The notes under the pieces are model-generated. The model did no database searches. It worked only from the letters and a program-made list of their open reading frames with translations, and had not been told where the DNA came from. Positions 16,989 through 27,958 of a DNA stretch of 64,000 bases are shown one piece after another. The stretch's first letter is position 1; each line of letters starts with the position of its first letter. A program made the translations under genes and the position numbers. This DNA comes from Pseudodesulfovibrio indicus (lineage in GTDB: Bacteria > Desulfobacterota > Desulfovibrionia > Desulfovibrionales > Desulfovibrionaceae): NCBI RefSeq assembly GCF_001563225.1, contig NZ_CP014206.1, positions 1,240,001-1,304,000 of the forward strand, read 5' to 3'.

Positions 16989-18434
16989 CTATGCTCCGTT
17001 GTCTTCGTCGTCCGGCCCGTCACCCTGTTCGAGCCAGTTCTCGCCGATGCGCCAGATGGACCCTGCGCCCTGGGTCATGAACAGGTCGCCGGGGTGCAGC
17101 AGGTCCTTGAGCCGTTTCTCCAGGGACTCGAAATCCGGGAAGAACTGGACCTTGGTGTCGGACACCTGCTTGATGCCCTGGGCCAGGGACAGCCCGGAGA
17201 CGCCGGGGATGGGCGACTCCGAGGCCGGGTAGATTTCGGTCAGCAGGAGCAGGTCGGCGTCGGCGAACGCCTTGCAGAACTCGCCGAACAGGGCCTGGGT
17301 GCGGGAGAAGCGGTGGGGCTGGAACGCGACCACCAGCCGCCGGTCCGGGTAGCACTCCTTGGCCGTGCGCAGGTTGGCCATGATCTCGGCCGGGTGGTGA
17401 CCGTAGTCGTCCACCACGATGACGCCCTTACGCTCGCCCTTGCGCTCGAAGCGGCGGCCCACGCCGCCGAAATTGGCCAGGCCGTCGATGATCTCCTGTT
17501 TCTCCAGGCCGACCTCCAGGGCCACGCCGATGCACGCCAGGGCGTTCAGGACGTTGTGGGTGCCGGGTTGGGCCACGGTGACCTCGCCCCACTCCTCGCC
17601 GTCGAGAAAGACCTTGAACAGGGAGCGCAGGTGGGAGCTGATAATCTCGGCGCGCAGCTTGTTGTGCTTGCCCAGGCCGTAGGTCAGGTACGGGCGCTTG
17701 ATGAGCGGCAGCAGCCTTTGGACGCCCTCGTCGTCGCCGCAGACCACGTTCATGCCGTAGAAGGGCGTGGAGTTCATGAAGCGCATGAAGGACAGGTCGA
17801 TGGCGTCCTGGTTGTCGTAGAAATCCATGTGGTCCTTGTCCACGTTGGTGACCACGGTGATGATCGGGGCCAGCCGCAGGAAGGAGCCGTCGGACTCGTC
17901 CGCCTCGGCGATCAGGTAGTCGCCCTCGCCCAGCCGGGCGTTGGCCCCGTATGTGTTCAGCTTGCCGCCGATGATCACGGTGGGGTCCAGCCCCGCCTCG
18001 GTGAAGATGGTCGCCAGCAGCGAGGTGGTGGTCGTCTTGCCGTGGGTCCCGGCCACGGCGATGCCGGTCCGCAGCCGCATCAGCTCGGCCAGCATCTCGG
18101 CGCGGGGGATGATCGGGATGCCGCGCTCGCGGGCCACCACCAGTTCCGGGTTCTTGTCCGGGATGGCCGTGGACTTGATGAGCACGTCCGCCTCGCCCAC
18201 GTTGTCGGCCCCGTGGCCGATGAACACGGTGGCCCCGAGCTTCTCCAGCCGCCGGACCGCCGCGGACGCGGACAGGTCCGAGCCGGTGACCTTGAACCCC
18301 ATGTTGATGAGCACCTCGGCGATGCCGTTCATGCCGGACCCGCCGATGCCGACCATGTGAATGTTGTTCACCCTGGCCCGCATGGCCGGGCAGGCCTCGC
18401 CGCCCACGGTAAGATACGGTCCCTGTGCTGCCAT
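16989..18434 (-). CDS. murC: UDP-N-acetylmuramate--L-alanine ligase (MurC)
   Basis: MurC adds L-alanine to UDP-MurNAc. The chosen start ([10 protein letters not shown]...) gives 481 residues and has an AGGAG site nine bases upstream. A longer open frame continues into murG sequence and is rejected. The UDP-binding loop [12 protein letters not shown] is at about 29-40 and the ATP loop [11 protein letters not shown] at about 128-138. The family signatures DESDGSF and [10 protein letters not shown] are both present. The gene starts 11 bases after the murG stop. Confidence 0.96.
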   Translation of the reverse strand: MAAQGPYLTVGGEACPAMRARVNNIHMVGIGGSGMNGIAEVLINMGFKVTGSDLSASAAVRRLEKLGATVFIGHGADNVGEADVLIKSTAIPDKNPELVVARERGIPIIPRAEMLAELMRLRTGIAVAGTHGKTTTTSLLATIFTEAGLDPTVIIGGKLNTYGANARLGEGDYLIAEADESDGSFLRLAPIITVVTNVDKDHMDFYDNQDAIDLSFMRFMNSTPFYGMNVVCGDDEGVQRLLPLIKRPYLTYGLGKHNKLRAEIISSHLRSLFKVFLDGEEWGEVTVAQPGTHNVLNALACIGVALEVGLEKQEIIDGLANFGGVGRRFERKGERKGVIVVDDYGHHPAEIMANLRTAKECYPDRRLVVAFQPHRFSRTQALFGEFCKAFADADLLLLTEIYPASESPIPGVSGLSLAQGIKQVSDTKVQFFPDFESLEKRLKDLLHPGDLFMTQGAGSIWRIGENWLEQGDGPDDEDNGA

Positions 18435-18445
18435 TTCGAAAACTC

Positions 18446-19522
18446 CTATGCGAGCCCTTCCAGGCCCGCCACTATATCCGCAGCCGCGTCCTTCCTGGCG
18501 AAGGAGCGAGCCGCCGCTTCCATGCCGTCGAGCCTGCCGCGATCCGCGAGCAGCCTGGTCACGGCGTCCGCCAGCCGCGCCCCGGTCAGTTCCGACTGGG
18601 GCAGCAGGATGGCCGCGCCGATGTCCGACATGGCTTGTGCGTTCATTGTCTGATGGTCGTGGGCGGCCTGGGGGAAGGGCACGAACAGTGCGGGGACCCC
18701 GGCTGCGGCGACCTCGAAGACCGTGGACGCCCCGGACCGGCACACGGCCAGATCGCACAGGGCATACTCGGTCGCCATGTCCTCGATGAAATCCCGGACC
18801 TGCGCCGGGTCCGCGTCCGCGGCCTCGTAGGCAGTGCGCACGCGGGAAAAGTCCGCCCGTCCCGCCTGGTGGACCAGGGTCACCCCGGCCTCCATGAGCG
18901 CGGGCAGGGCCTCGATGAAGGCGTCGTTGATCGGCTTGGCCCCCTGGCTGCCGCCCAGGACCAGGACCCGCTTGCCCTGCGGTCGTCCGCGCCGCCGGTC
19001 GGCGGCCTGGACGATGTCGAGCCGCACCGGGTTGCCGGTGAGCACGGTCTTGTGCGCCGGGAACACGCCCATGCGGTCCGGGAAACTCAGGAAAATTCGG
19101 TTGACCAGCTTGCCCAGCGCCTTGTTGGTCACGCCCGGCACCGAGTTCTGCTCGTGCACGGCGGCGGGGATGCCGAGCAGGCGCGCGGCCACCACCGGGC
19201 AGAAGCCCGCGTACCCGCCGAAGCCGATGACCGCGTCGGGCCGGAAGCGGAAGAGGGCCCAGGCCGCCCGGGGCACGCCGGTGCCGATCCAGCCCACGGC
19301 GGAGACCAGGCCGGGCAGCCCCTTGCCCATGATGCCGCTGGCGGGCAGCTCCATGAACTTCAGGCCGTGCTTGCGGGCCAGGTCGCCCTCGGGGCCGGGA
19401 CCGCCCATGAAAAGGATGTCCACCCCCCGGTTGCGCAGGGTCAGCGCCGTGGCCACGGCCAGGGCCGGGAAGATGTGGCCGCCGGTGCCGCCGGTGGTCA
19501 GGACCACGCGGTTCAGGATCAT
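18446..19522 (-). CDS. murG: UDP-GlcNAc--undecaprenyl-PP-MurNAc-pentapeptide transferase (MurG)
   Basis: MurG adds GlcNAc to lipid I to make lipid II at the inner face of the membrane. The 358-residue protein starts [20 protein letters not shown], with the glycine-rich loop at about 10-16 and the second-domain GGSQGA motif. The ATG overlaps the ftsW stop as ATGA. A longer open reading frame upstream is ftsW in another phase. The HEQNSVPG and [10 protein letters not shown] segments confirm the family. Confidence 0.96.
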   Translation of the reverse strand: MILNRVVLTTGGTGGHIFPALAVATALTLRNRGVDILFMGGPGPEGDLARKHGLKFMELPASGIMGKGLPGLVSAVGWIGTGVPRAAWALFRFRPDAVIGFGGYAGFCPVVAARLLGIPAAVHEQNSVPGVTNKALGKLVNRIFLSFPDRMGVFPAHKTVLTGNPVRLDIVQAADRRRGRPQGKRVLVLGGSQGAKPINDAFIEALPALMEAGVTLVHQAGRADFSRVRTAYEAADADPAQVRDFIEDMATEYALCDLAVCRSGASTVFEVAAAGVPALFVPFPQAAHDHQTMNAQAMSDIGAAILLPQSELTGARLADAVTRLLADRGRLDGMEAAARSFARKDAAADIVAGLEGLA

Positions 19523-20640
19523 GCCTCCACCCTCCGGGAAAGGTTCAGCAGGATGCCCGCGCAGATGAAGGACACGGTCAGGGAGGAGCCGCCGTAACTG
19601 ATGAACGGCATGGCCACGCCCTTGGGCGGCACGGTGCCGAGCACCACGGCCAGGTTCAGGACCATGCCCAGCGCCAGGATGCAGGTGGTGCCGAAGGCCG
19701 TGAACCGGTCCTGGAGGTCCGTGAGCTTCATGGCGATGCGGAAGGCGCGGTACAGGAAGAAGCCGATGGTCAGGAAGAACAGGGACATGCCCACGAAGCC
19801 CAGCTCCTCGCCCACCACGGCCATGATGAAGTCGTTGTGCGCCTCGGGCAGGAAGAAGAGCTTGCGCTGGCCCGCGCCGATGCCGGTGCCGAAGATCTTG
19901 CCGGAACCGAAGGCGTACAGGGACTGGACCAGCTGATACCCCTCGGTCTGGGCCGAGGCGAAGGGGTCCATGAAGGCGGTCCAGCGCTTGAATCGGTACG
20001 GGGAGGACGAGATGAGCATCCAGCCCGCGCCCGCCGCGAAGATGAGCGAGATGAACAGGTAGCTGAACCGGGTGCCGCCCGCCAGGCACATGAAGAAGAG
20101 CAGGCCGCACAGGACCACGGCCCCGCCGAAGTCCGGCTGCAGCAGGAGCAGGCCGGAGAGGATGCCGGTGACCATGAACGGGGGCAGGAAGCCCACGGAG
20201 AAGGTCCGCACCAGGTCCTGCTTCCGGGCGAAGAAGTAGGCCAGGTAGAAGACCAGGGCGACCTTGGCGTACTCCAGGGGCTGGATGCTGAACGGCCCCA
20301 CCGAGATCCAGCGGCTGGCGCCCTTGACCGAGGCCCCCAGCGGGGTGAGGCACAGGGCGAGCATGGTCACGGCCAGGCCGACCCAGACGTAGGTCAGGGA
20401 GTAGAGCACCTTGCGGGGAATCTGCATGCAGGCGAGCATGGCCGCCAGGCCCACGCCGGTGAACATCAGCTGGCGCTTGAAGAAGAAGTATTTGTCGCCG
20501 AAATCCCGCTCGGCCATGATGCCGGACGCGGACAGGACCATGACCAGGCCGAACCCGGCCAGGAGCAGGGTGGCGGTCAGCAGCCATGCGTCGATGCGGG
20601 CGTTGTCGCCGCCCTTCTTGGCGTTCAGGGAGCTAGTCAT
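19519..20640 (-). CDS. ftsW: peptidoglycan glycosyltransferase FtsW
   Basis: FtsW is the SEDS-family glycan polymerase of the divisome, acting with FtsI. The 373-residue protein has about ten hydrophobic helices. Conserved SEDS segments are visible: [31 protein letters not shown] and the C-terminal [10 protein letters not shown]. It overlaps murD by eight bases upstream and murG by four downstream. An alternative start within the first residues cannot be excluded. Confidence 0.95.
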   Translation of the reverse strand: MTSSLNAKKGGDNARIDAWLLTATLLLAGFGLVMVLSASGIMAERDFGDKYFFFKRQLMFTGVGLAAMLACMQIPRKVLYSLTYVWVGLAVTMLALCLTPLGASVKGASRWISVGPFSIQPLEYAKVALVFYLAYFFARKQDLVRTFSVGFLPPFMVTGILSGLLLLQPDFGGAVVLCGLLFFMCLAGGTRFSYLFISLIFAAGAGWMLISSSPYRFKRWTAFMDPFASAQTEGYQLVQSLYAFGSGKIFGTGIGAGQRKLFFLPEAHNDFIMAVVGEELGFVGMSLFFLTIGFFLYRAFRIAMKLTDLQDRFTAFGTTCILALGMVLNLAVVLGTVPPKGVAMPFISYGGSSLTVSFICAGILLNLSRRVEA

Positions 20641-21985
20641 CGAGCTCTCCCGCCACGCGCTTGAAGTCCGCCCCGCGCTGGGCCATGCCGGTGTACTGGT
20701 CGAAGCTCGAGGTGGCCGGGGAGAGCAGGACCACGTCGCCGGGCGCGGCCATGGCGGCCTGGCGCTTCACGGCCAGCTCCAGGGTCTCGTCCCAGGTCAC
20801 GGGGAAATGTCGTTTCAGCTCCGGCTCCAGGACCTCGCGGGAGCCGCCGTAGAGGCCCACGTGGACCACGCGGTCCCTGACGTCGCGCGCGAACTGCGCC
20901 ACGTCGCCGCCCTTCCACACGCCGCCCATGAGGATGCGCACCGGGCGGTCGAAGGAGCGCACGGCGGCCAGGGCCGCGTCCAGGGTGGTGGCCTTGGTGG
21001 AGTCGTTGACGTGAGAGCAGGCCGCGTCCAGGGTGGTGGCCTTGGAGTCGTTGACGTAGAGCACGCCGCGCTTCTCGGTCACCGGCTCGATGCGGTGGGG
21101 CAGGGAGGTGAAGTCGCGGATGGCCTCGGCGGCCTGTTCCTCGGTCACGCCGAACCGCTTCACGGCCTGCCACGCGGCCTCCACGTTGGAGCGGTTGTGC
21201 TCGCCCGGCAGGTGCGGAGCCTCGAACCGGTCCGTGGAGCCGAACCACTCGACGTGGGCGTTGGTGAAGGAGCGGCCGTCCAGCAGGGGGTGCAGGGACT
21301 CGTGGAGCAGGGCCGTGTCCTCGCCGGTCATGCGCGCGAAGAGCATCAGCTTGGCGTCCAGGTACTCGTCCATGTCCTCGTGGTAGTCCAGGTGGTTGGC
21401 CGAGAAATTCAGGAACAGGCCGACGTGCGGCTTGAACAGTCGGCAGTTCTGGAGTTGAAAGCTGGAGACTTCGAGGACGATGATCTCCGCCGGGTCCATG
21501 TCCAGCAGGTATTCGCACAGGGGCACGCCGATGTTGCCGCCGGTGAACACCCTGCGGCCCGCGTGTTCGAGAATGGCCGAGATCAGGGTGGTGGTCGTGG
21601 TCTTGCCGTTGGAGCCGGTCACGGCCAGTACCGGGGCCTCGATGAACCAGGAGGCGAACTCCAGCTCCGAGACCATGTTCTGCGGCGGGATGCCCTCAAG
21701 CACCGGGGCGAGCTTCTTGACCGGCACGCCCGGGGAAAAGACGATGATGTCCGCGTCCGCGAAGTGACCCTTGTCGTGGGGGCCGGTGACCAGTTCGACC
21801 TTGCCCGCCAGCGCGCCGAGCTTTTCCTCGGTGACGGCCTCGTCGCGGTCCGCCACGCGCACGTCCGCGCCGAGCACGTCGAGCAGCCGCGCGGCGGCCA
21901 GCCCGGACTTGCCGGTGCCCACCACCACGGCCTTCTTGCCGGTCAGGATGGCGTCGTTGATGAAGTTGCGGACGATCCTGTTCAC
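20633..21985 (-). CDS. murD: UDP-N-acetylmuramoylalanine--D-glutamate ligase (MurD), with internal duplication
   Basis: MurD adds D-glutamate to UDP-MurNAc-L-Ala. The 450-residue protein has the ATP loop VTGSNGKTTTT at about 122-132 and a normal N-terminal UDP-binding domain. It is odd at residues 309-338: the conserved VNDSKATTLDAA segment, which contacts the nucleotide, is repeated as VNDSTKATTLDAA after CSH. This makes an in-frame 16-residue tandem duplication. The rest of the reading frame is intact. Function may be preserved if one copy loops out, or the duplication may be an assembly artefact. It starts four bases after mraY ends. Confidence 0.94.
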   Translation of the reverse strand: MNRIVRNFINDAILTGKKAVVVGTGKSGLAAARLLDVLGADVRVADRDEAVTEEKLGALAGKVELVTGPHDKGHFADADIIVFSPGVPVKKLAPVLEGIPPQNMVSELEFASWFIEAPVLAVTGSNGKTTTTTLISAILEHAGRRVFTGGNIGVPLCEYLLDMDPAEIIVLEVSSFQLQNCRLFKPHVGLFLNFSANHLDYHEDMDEYLDAKLMLFARMTGEDTALLHESLHPLLDGRSFTNAHVEWFGSTDRFEAPHLPGEHNRSNVEAAWQAVKRFGVTEEQAAEAIRDFTSLPHRIEPVTEKRGVLYVNDSKATTLDAACSHVNDSTKATTLDAALAAVRSFDRPVRILMGGVWKGGDVAQFARDVRDRVVHVGLYGGSREVLEPELKRHFPVTWDETLELAVKRQAAMAAPGDVVLLSPATSSFDQYTGMAQRGADFKRVAGELDD

Positions 21986-21989
21986 CTGA

Positions 21990-23066
21990 CTACCTCAGCT
22001 TCAATGTGGAAAGGGCCATAAGGGCCATGAGAATGGAGAGAATCCAGAACCGGACGATGATCTTGGATTCCGGGATGCCTTTCAGTTCGAAATGGTGGTG
22101 CAGGGGGGCCATCTTGAAGATGCGCTTGCCGCCGGTGAGTTTGAAATAGCCCACCTGGAGGATGACCGAGAGGGTCTCGAACACGAACACGCCGCCCACG
22201 ATGGCCAGCAGCAGCTCCTGTTTGGCCAGCACGGCCACGAAGCCGAGCGCGCCGCCCAGGCCGAGGGACCCCACGTCGCCCATGAACACCTGGGCCGGGT
22301 GGGCGTTGAACCACAGGAAGCCGAGCCCCGCGCCGACCATGGCCCCGCAGAAGACCGTGACCTCGCCGATGCCCTGGATGTTCTGGACCTGGAGGTACTC
22401 GGCCATGGTGGCGTGGCCCGACACGTAGATGAAGATGGCGAAGCAGGCCATGGCCACGACCATGGGCCCGATGGCCAGCCCGTCCAGCCCGTCGGTCAGG
22501 TTCACGGCGTTGCTCGCGCCGACCATGACGACCATGGCGAAGGGCAGGTAGAACCAGCCGAGGTCCGGGTTGAAGTTCTTGAAGAACGGCACGGACAGCC
22601 GGGTGGAGTAGGCGGGCTCGTGGATGAGCATGGCGATGGCCGCCGCCGCCACCAGGCATTGCAGCAGGAACTTGGCCTTGGCGGACAGGCCGAGGTTCCG
22701 CCGTTTGACCACCTTGAGGTAGTCGTCGGCGAAGCCGATGGCGCTGAACCCGGCGAAGACCAGCAGGGTCAGCCAGACGTAGATGTTGGACAGGTCGGCC
22801 CAGAGCAGGGTGGAGATGCCCACGGAGAACAGGATCATGATCCCGCCCATGGTCGGCGTGCCCTGCTTGGACTGGTGCTTGGGGCCGTCCTCGCGGATGT
22901 ACTGGCCGCACTTGATCCGGGTCAGCCAGCGGATCATGGCCGGGCCGAACAGGATGGACAGGATGAGCGCGGTCAAAAGAGCCCACACGGACCGGAAGGT
23001 GATGTACCGGAAGACGTTGAGGACGCCGACGTCCGTGCTGAAGGGCACGAGCAGGTTGTAGATCAC
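21990..23066 (-). CDS. mraY: phospho-N-acetylmuramoyl-pentapeptide transferase (MraY)
   Basis: MraY transfers phospho-MurNAc-pentapeptide to undecaprenyl phosphate to make lipid I. The GTG start at 23066 is preceded by AAGGAGG and overlaps the murF stop as GTGA, giving 358 residues, a typical length. About ten transmembrane helices are expected. Active-site segments include [25 protein letters not shown] and APLHHHFE. A longer open frame upstream represents murF in another phase. Confidence 0.96.
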   Translation of the reverse strand: MIYNLLVPFSTDVGVLNVFRYITFRSVWALLTALILSILFGPAMIRWLTRIKCGQYIREDGPKHQSKQGTPTMGGIMILFSVGISTLLWADLSNIYVWLTLLVFAGFSAIGFADDYLKVVKRRNLGLSAKAKFLLQCLVAAAAIAMLIHEPAYSTRLSVPFFKNFNPDLGWFYLPFAMVVMVGASNAVNLTDGLDGLAIGPMVVAMACFAIFIYVSGHATMAEYLQVQNIQGIGEVTVFCGAMVGAGLGFLWFNAHPAQVFMGDVGSLGLGGALGFVAVLAKQELLLAIVGGVFVFETLSVILQVGYFKLTGGKRIFKMAPLHHHFELKGIPESKIIVRFWILSILMALMALSTLKLR

Positions 23067-24451
23067 TTCGGGCCTCCTTGGGCTTCCGCGTTCACTTCCC
23101 GGCACAGCGCATTGGCCAGGAGTTCCATCTTCAGCGAGCGGGAGCCCTTGACCAGGACCACGCCCTTGGAAATGCACAGCTCGCGCCACGCCTCCAGAAA
23201 TTCGTCCGGCTCCCCGGCCCGGCGCATGTACCCGCCGAAGCCGCGCTCCACGTCGAGGAAGTGGTCGCCCTTGTAGAAGACCATGGCGGGCGCGGCCTCG
23301 CGGATGACCTTCCCCAGCTCCTCGTGGCGCGGGATCGCCTCTTCGCCCAGCTCGCGCATGTCGCCCAGGACCAGGACCAGGGGGCGGTCCCCGGCCATCT
23401 CGCGGGCCGTGCGGATGGACCCGGCCATGGACAGCGGGTTGGCGTTGTAGGTGTCGTCGATGACCATGACCCCGCCGCCCAGCTTGCGGCAGAACCGCTG
23501 CGGGTCGGCGGCCATGGACTGCACGCCCGCGGCCACGTCGTCGAGGGTCAGCCCGAGGTGGTGGGCCGCGGCGGCCACGCAGGCCAGGTTTTCGGCGTAG
23601 TGCGCGCCGCAGAAGGGAGCGGTCAGCTCGACCTCGCCCTCCGGGGTGCGCAGCAGGAACCGGCCGTCGCCGCTCTCGTCCGCGCCCAGGAACCGGGCGC
23701 AAAAGTCCGTGCCGGGGGCGTCGTGTCCGGTGAAGCCCACCGGGGAGCCGACCAGCTCCAGGGCCGCGTTCCACAGCAGGGGGTAGTCCTTGGAGACCAC
23801 GGCGGTGCCGCCCTGGCGCAGGAAGCGCAGCAGGGAGGTCTTGGCGCTCGCCACGCCCGCCTCGTTGCCGAGCCCTTCCAGGTGGCCGGGGCCGACGTTG
23901 GTGATGACCGCCAGGTCCGGGCTGGCCACCGGGGCCAGCTCTTCCATGTCGCCGCGCCGGGAGATGCCCAGCTCCATGATCCAGACCTCCTGCTCGGCGG
24001 TCGCCTTGAGCATGGACAGGGGCAGCCCGATCTGGTTGTTGAAATTCCGGTAGTTCTTGGCCGTGGCGAACCGCTGCGAAACCACGTTGTAGAGCAGTTC
24101 CTTGACCGTGGTCTTGCCCGCGGTGCCGGTCACGGCCACCAGCATCGCGCCGCAGGTGTCGCGCCAGCAGGCGGCCAGGCGGCCCAGGGCGGCCACGGTG
24201 TCGCGGACCATGATCACGGGGCAGTCCACGTCGTCGATCATGCGCGAGGCGATGACGGCGGCGGCGCCACCCTTGGCGGCCTGGGCGGCGAACTCGTGAC
24301 CGTCGAAATTCTCGCCGGCGATGCAGAAGAAGAGGTCGCCCCCGGTCACGGTGCGGGAGTCCGTCTTCACCTCGGTGATCACGGTTTCCTCGAACCCGTC
24401 GTCGGGCAGCGCGCCGAGGCAGCGTGCGACTTCAGCCAGGGTCAGGTTCAC
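23063..24451 (-). CDS. murF: UDP-MurNAc-tripeptide--D-alanyl-D-alanine ligase (MurF)
   Basis: MurF adds the D-Ala-D-Ala dipeptide to complete the pentapeptide precursor. The GTG start at 24451 overlaps the murE stop by four bases and gives 462 residues. The P-loop is [13 protein letters not shown]. The family segments [20 protein letters not shown] and [11 protein letters not shown] are all present. The length and domain order are normal. Confidence 0.96.
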   Translation of the reverse strand: MNLTLAEVARCLGALPDDGFEETVITEVKTDSRTVTGGDLFFCIAGENFDGHEFAAQAAKGGAAAVIASRMIDDVDCPVIMVRDTVAALGRLAACWRDTCGAMLVAVTGTAGKTTVKELLYNVVSQRFATAKNYRNFNNQIGLPLSMLKATAEQEVWIMELGISRRGDMEELAPVASPDLAVITNVGPGHLEGLGNEAGVASAKTSLLRFLRQGGTAVVSKDYPLLWNAALELVGSPVGFTGHDAPGTDFCARFLGADESGDGRFLLRTPEGEVELTAPFCGAHYAENLACVAAAAHHLGLTLDDVAAGVQSMAADPQRFCRKLGGGVMVIDDTYNANPLSMAGSIRTAREMAGDRPLVLVLGDMRELGEEAIPRHEELGKVIREAAPAMVFYKGDHFLDVERGFGGYMRRAGEPDEFLEAWRELCISKGVVLVKGSRSLKMELLANALCREVNAEAQGGPK

Positions 24452-25920
24452 GAATACACTTCCTCGATGGCCTTGAGCGCGGCTTCCTTGTCCGAGAAGT
24501 GGCGCTTGGTGGTGCCGATGATCTGGTAGTCCTCGTGGCCCTTGCCCGCGATGAGCAGGGCGTCGCCCGGCTCCATCTCGGTCACGGCAACGGCGATGGC
24601 CGCCTCGCGGTCCGGGTTCTCGATGACCCGCTTGGCGCGTTTCAGGCCCGGCCGGGCGTCGTCCATGATGGCGGCGGGGTCTTCGGTGCGCGGGTTGTCG
24701 GAGGTTAGGACGACCACGTCGGCGTAGCGCGCAACGGACTCGGCCATGAGCGGGCGCTTGGTCCGGTCGCGGTCGCCGCCGCAGCCGAACACGGTGATCA
24801 GCCGCTTGAAGTCCAGCCCCTTGAGGGTGTGCTGCACGTTCTCCAGGGCGTCCGGGGTGTGGGCGTAGTCCACGAAGATGTCCAGGTCGCGGTCGTTCAT
24901 GACCCGCTCCAGCCGTCCCGGCACGCCGGGGAAGGTGGACAGCCTGCGCATGTCCTTGCAGTTCAGCCCGAGCTGGAGTCCCACGGCCTGGGCGGCCAGC
25001 AGGTTCATGGCGTTGAACGCGCCCACCAGCGGGGACTGGATGACCCAGCTCTTGCCCTTCCAGGCGGTCTCGATCTCCATGCCCTTGCCGGTCATGGACA
25101 GGATGCGCCCCTTGACCATGGGTCGGGGGCCGGTCTCCTGCTCCACCAGGTCGGTGTCGCCGATGCCGTAGCCGATGCCGGTCTCGCACTCGGCCAGCAG
25201 CCTGCGGCCGTAGGGGTCGTTGTAGTTCAGGATGGCGGACTTGCCGGGCCGGGGATACTCGGCGAACAGCTTGGATTTGGCCTTGAAATACGATTCCATG
25301 GACTTGTGGTAGTCCAGGTGGTCCTGGGTCAGGTTGGTGAACACGGCGGCGTCGAAGTCCAGCCCGGCCACGCGGTATTGGTCGAGCGCGTGGGAGGAGA
25401 CCTCCATGATGGCCACGTCCACGTCCGCCTTCTTCATGTTGAAGAGCAGCTCGTGGATCATCCAGCAGTCCGGGGTGGTCAGGGGGGCGTCCATGACGAA
25501 ACCGGGCCAGCGGTAGTTGACCGTGCCGAGCACGCCGACCTTCAGCCCGCTGGAGGCGAGCAGGTGCTCCAGGATATAGGTGGTGGTCGTCTTGCCGTTG
25601 GTCCCGGTGACGCCGACCAGCTTGAGGTCGCGGTCCATGATGTGGAAGTGGGCGCGGGCCAGCTCGCCCAGGGCGATGGCCGGATTGGGGACGTAGACGG
25701 CCACGGCCCTCTTCTCGACCACCGGGGCCACCAGGTCGCGGGCGGACTCCGGGGCCACCACGTAGCGCGCCCCGTTGTCCAGGGCCATGGGGATGTAGTC
25801 GATGCCCCGCACGGCGGTGCCGGGCATGGCCACGAAACATTCGCCGTCCTGGATCTTGCGGGAGTCCGTGCGGACCACCAGCCCTTTTTTCGCTTTTTCC
25901 AACAGGGTCTCGAATTCCAT
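24448..25920 (-). CDS. murE: UDP-MurNAc-L-Ala-D-Glu--meso-diaminopimelate ligase (MurE)
   Basis: MurE adds the third peptide residue. The specificity motif DNPRTEDP indicates meso-diaminopimelate, consistent with a Gram-negative wall. The P-loop is VTGTNGKTTTTYILEHLL. I choose MEFETLLEKAKKG as the start (490 residues) because the 18 extra residues from an ATG at 25974 overlap ftsI and look unlike MurE. That upstream ATG does have a GGGAG site, so it remains possible. The gene lies 25 bases downstream of ftsI. Confidence 0.94.
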   Translation of the reverse strand: MEFETLLEKAKKGLVVRTDSRKIQDGECFVAMPGTAVRGIDYIPMALDNGARYVVAPESARDLVAPVVEKRAVAVYVPNPAIALGELARAHFHIMDRDLKLVGVTGTNGKTTTTYILEHLLASSGLKVGVLGTVNYRWPGFVMDAPLTTPDCWMIHELLFNMKKADVDVAIMEVSSHALDQYRVAGLDFDAAVFTNLTQDHLDYHKSMESYFKAKSKLFAEYPRPGKSAILNYNDPYGRRLLAECETGIGYGIGDTDLVEQETGPRPMVKGRILSMTGKGMEIETAWKGKSWVIQSPLVGAFNAMNLLAAQAVGLQLGLNCKDMRRLSTFPGVPGRLERVMNDRDLDIFVDYAHTPDALENVQHTLKGLDFKRLITVFGCGGDRDRTKRPLMAESVARYADVVVLTSDNPRTEDPAAIMDDARPGLKRAKRVIENPDREAAIAVAVTEMEPGDALLIAGKGHEDYQIIGTTKRHFSDKEAALKAIEEVYS

Positions 25921-25945
25921 GACGCCCGTTACCTTTTCCTTTTCG

Positions 25946-27907
25946 CTATGAGAGCCAGAGAACAAAAACATCATCCGCTCCCTCCTTGGTGCGGTTTCCC
26001 GGCCACGGCTGCCCGGCGGCGGGCTGCTGGCGCTTGACCGTCATCCCCTCTCCCTTGAGGACCGGGACGATTCCCATCTTGACCAAAGCCTCGAGGGCCC
26101 TGCGCACGGGCATGCCCTCGATGTTCGGGACCTTGCCGTCCTCGGCGCGGGCCACGGGCACGGTCACGGCCTGGTCCAGCGGCTCCTCGGCCAGCCGGTC
26201 CACGGATTCGGTGTCGGTCACGTTGGCGTGCAGGGTCTCGGACAGCTGGCCGTGGTAGGCCAGGGTGCGGACGGTCACGTCCCGGCAGACCGGGGCGGCG
26301 ACCATGGACCCGTAGTTGGCCTTCTGCGGCTCGTCGATCATGGTGATGACCAGGAGTTCGGGGTCGTCGGAAGGAACCAGGGCGACGAAGGAGGAGAGGT
26401 ACTGGTCGCCGTATCCGCCGCTGGAGGAGGCCTTCTGGGCCGTGCCGGTCTTGCCCGCCATGCTGATGCCCTCGATGCGCGCGCTGCGCCCGGTGCCGTC
26501 CTCGTGGACGACCTCGTGCATCATGGCCAGGACCGTGGCCGCGGTCTCCGGGCTGAACACCTGAACCGAGGCGTTCCTGCGCCGGGACTGGGGATCGATA
26601 ATCAAATTGAGCTCGCGGGTGGCGCCCTGGTTGGCCAGGCAGAGATACGCCCGGGCCAGCTGTACCGCCGTGGCGCCGATGCCCTGGCCGAAGCTGATAG
26701 CCGCCAGGTCCACGGATGTCCAGGACGAAGCGGGGCGCACGATGCCGGTGGATTCGCCGGGGATGCCGATGTCGGTCTTTTCGCCGAAGCCGAGCTTGGA
26801 AAGATAGTCGTGGTACACGCCCGCGCCCAGCTCCATGCCGATCTTGGCCGAGCCGATGTTCGAGGAGTAGCGCAGGACCTTGTGGGCCGGGAGCCACCGT
26901 TCCGGGTGGGTGTCGCGGATCACCTTGCGGGCCACGGTCCAGCGGCCGTTCTCGCAGTCGATGAGCGTGTCCGGGGTGATGGTCCCCTCCTGAAGGGCGG
27001 CGGCGAACAGGAACGGCTTCATGGTCGAGCCGGGCTCGTAGATGTCGGTCACGGGCCGCAGCCTGCGATGGGACGGCTTGGAGGTGCGCACGGTGTTCGG
27101 GTTGAAGAACGGCTCGTTGGCCATGGCCAGGATGTCGCCGGACTTGACGTCCACCACCAGGACGATGCCCGCGCGGGCGTCGTACTTGGCGATGGAGGTG
27201 GCCAGGGCCTGCTCGGCGGCGTGCTGGATGTGGGTGTCGATGGTCAGCCGCACGTCCTTGCCGTTGATGTCCACCTCGCGGCCGTGGGCGTCGAGATAGA
27301 GGCGGTGGCCGGTGGCGTCGCGCTGGACCACGAACTCGGCCTTGCCGGGCGAGAGCAGCTTGTCGAAGACGTGCTCGATGCCCTCGCGGCCCCGGCCGTC
27401 GATGTCCACGAAGCCGAGGACCTGCCCGGCCAGGTGGCCGTTGGGATAGATGCGGGAAAATTCGCTTGTCTGGCGCACGCCCTTGAGTCCGGCCCGCTCC
27501 ACGGCGCCCGCCTCGCGGTCCGTGACCTGCCGTTTGATCCACACGAACTTGCGGTTCGATTTGAGCTTCTTGTAGACCTCGGTGCGGGGCATCTTGAGGT
27601 CGCGGGACAGGACGTCGCAGGCCACGTCGAGGTTCTCGATCTCGAAGGGCCGGGCAAAGACGGACTTGGCCTCGACGGAGGTGGCCAGCATCTCGCCGTT
27701 GCGGTCGAAGATGCGGCCCCGTGCGCCGTATTCCCATTCGGCGGCGAGGCTTTGGCGGGACGCGCGAAGGGCGAGGGTGTCGCCCTCGTGGAGCTGCACC
27801 CATCCCGCACGCACCCACAGAGCACCGAGCGCGACCGCGAAGAGGGCCATGACGAACCCCATCTTGATCCCGCTGTGATCCGTGCGCCTTGTATTGTCCT
27901 TTGCCAT
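25946..27907 (-). CDS. ftsI: penicillin-binding protein FtsI with one PASTA domain
   Basis: FtsI is the divisome transpeptidase, anchored by a helix at about residues 17-37. The 653-residue protein has the acyl-enzyme Ser294 and Lys297 in GSTMK, the SSN motif at 348-350 and KTG at 486-488. A C-terminal segment (about 593-653, VPNIEGMPVRRALEAL) is a single PASTA domain, as in Spo-type and deltaproteobacterial homologues but not E. coli FtsI. It follows ftsL after a gap of about 50 bases. Confidence 0.95.
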   Translation of the reverse strand: MAKDNTRRTDHSGIKMGFVMALFAVALGALWVRAGWVQLHEGDTLALRASRQSLAAEWEYGARGRIFDRNGEMLATSVEAKSVFARPFEIENLDVACDVLSRDLKMPRTEVYKKLKSNRKFVWIKRQVTDREAGAVERAGLKGVRQTSEFSRIYPNGHLAGQVLGFVDIDGRGREGIEHVFDKLLSPGKAEFVVQRDATGHRLYLDAHGREVDINGKDVRLTIDTHIQHAAEQALATSIAKYDARAGIVLVVDVKSGDILAMANEPFFNPNTVRTSKPSHRRLRPVTDIYEPGSTMKPFLFAAALQEGTITPDTLIDCENGRWTVARKVIRDTHPERWLPAHKVLRYSSNIGSAKIGMELGAGVYHDYLSKLGFGEKTDIGIPGESTGIVRPASSWTSVDLAAISFGQGIGATAVQLARAYLCLANQGATRELNLIIDPQSRRRNASVQVFSPETAATVLAMMHEVVHEDGTGRSARIEGISMAGKTGTAQKASSSGGYGDQYLSSFVALVPSDDPELLVITMIDEPQKANYGSMVAAPVCRDVTVRTLAYHGQLSETLHANVTDTESVDRLAEEPLDQAVTVPVARAEDGKVPNIEGMPVRRALEALVKMGIVPVLKGEGMTVKRQQPAAGQPWPGNRTKEGADDVFVLWLS

Positions 27908-27958
27908 CGTATTCCCTGTTTCCCACTCTGGCGGCGCGCGTATGGCGTATGCGCGTCG

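Noticed and set aside
20637-27926. Long open frames overlapping mur and fts genes in other phases
   Set aside because: They are rich in Arg, Pro, Gly and Ala, match no family and lie fully inside well-supported genes; they are a by-product of high GC content.
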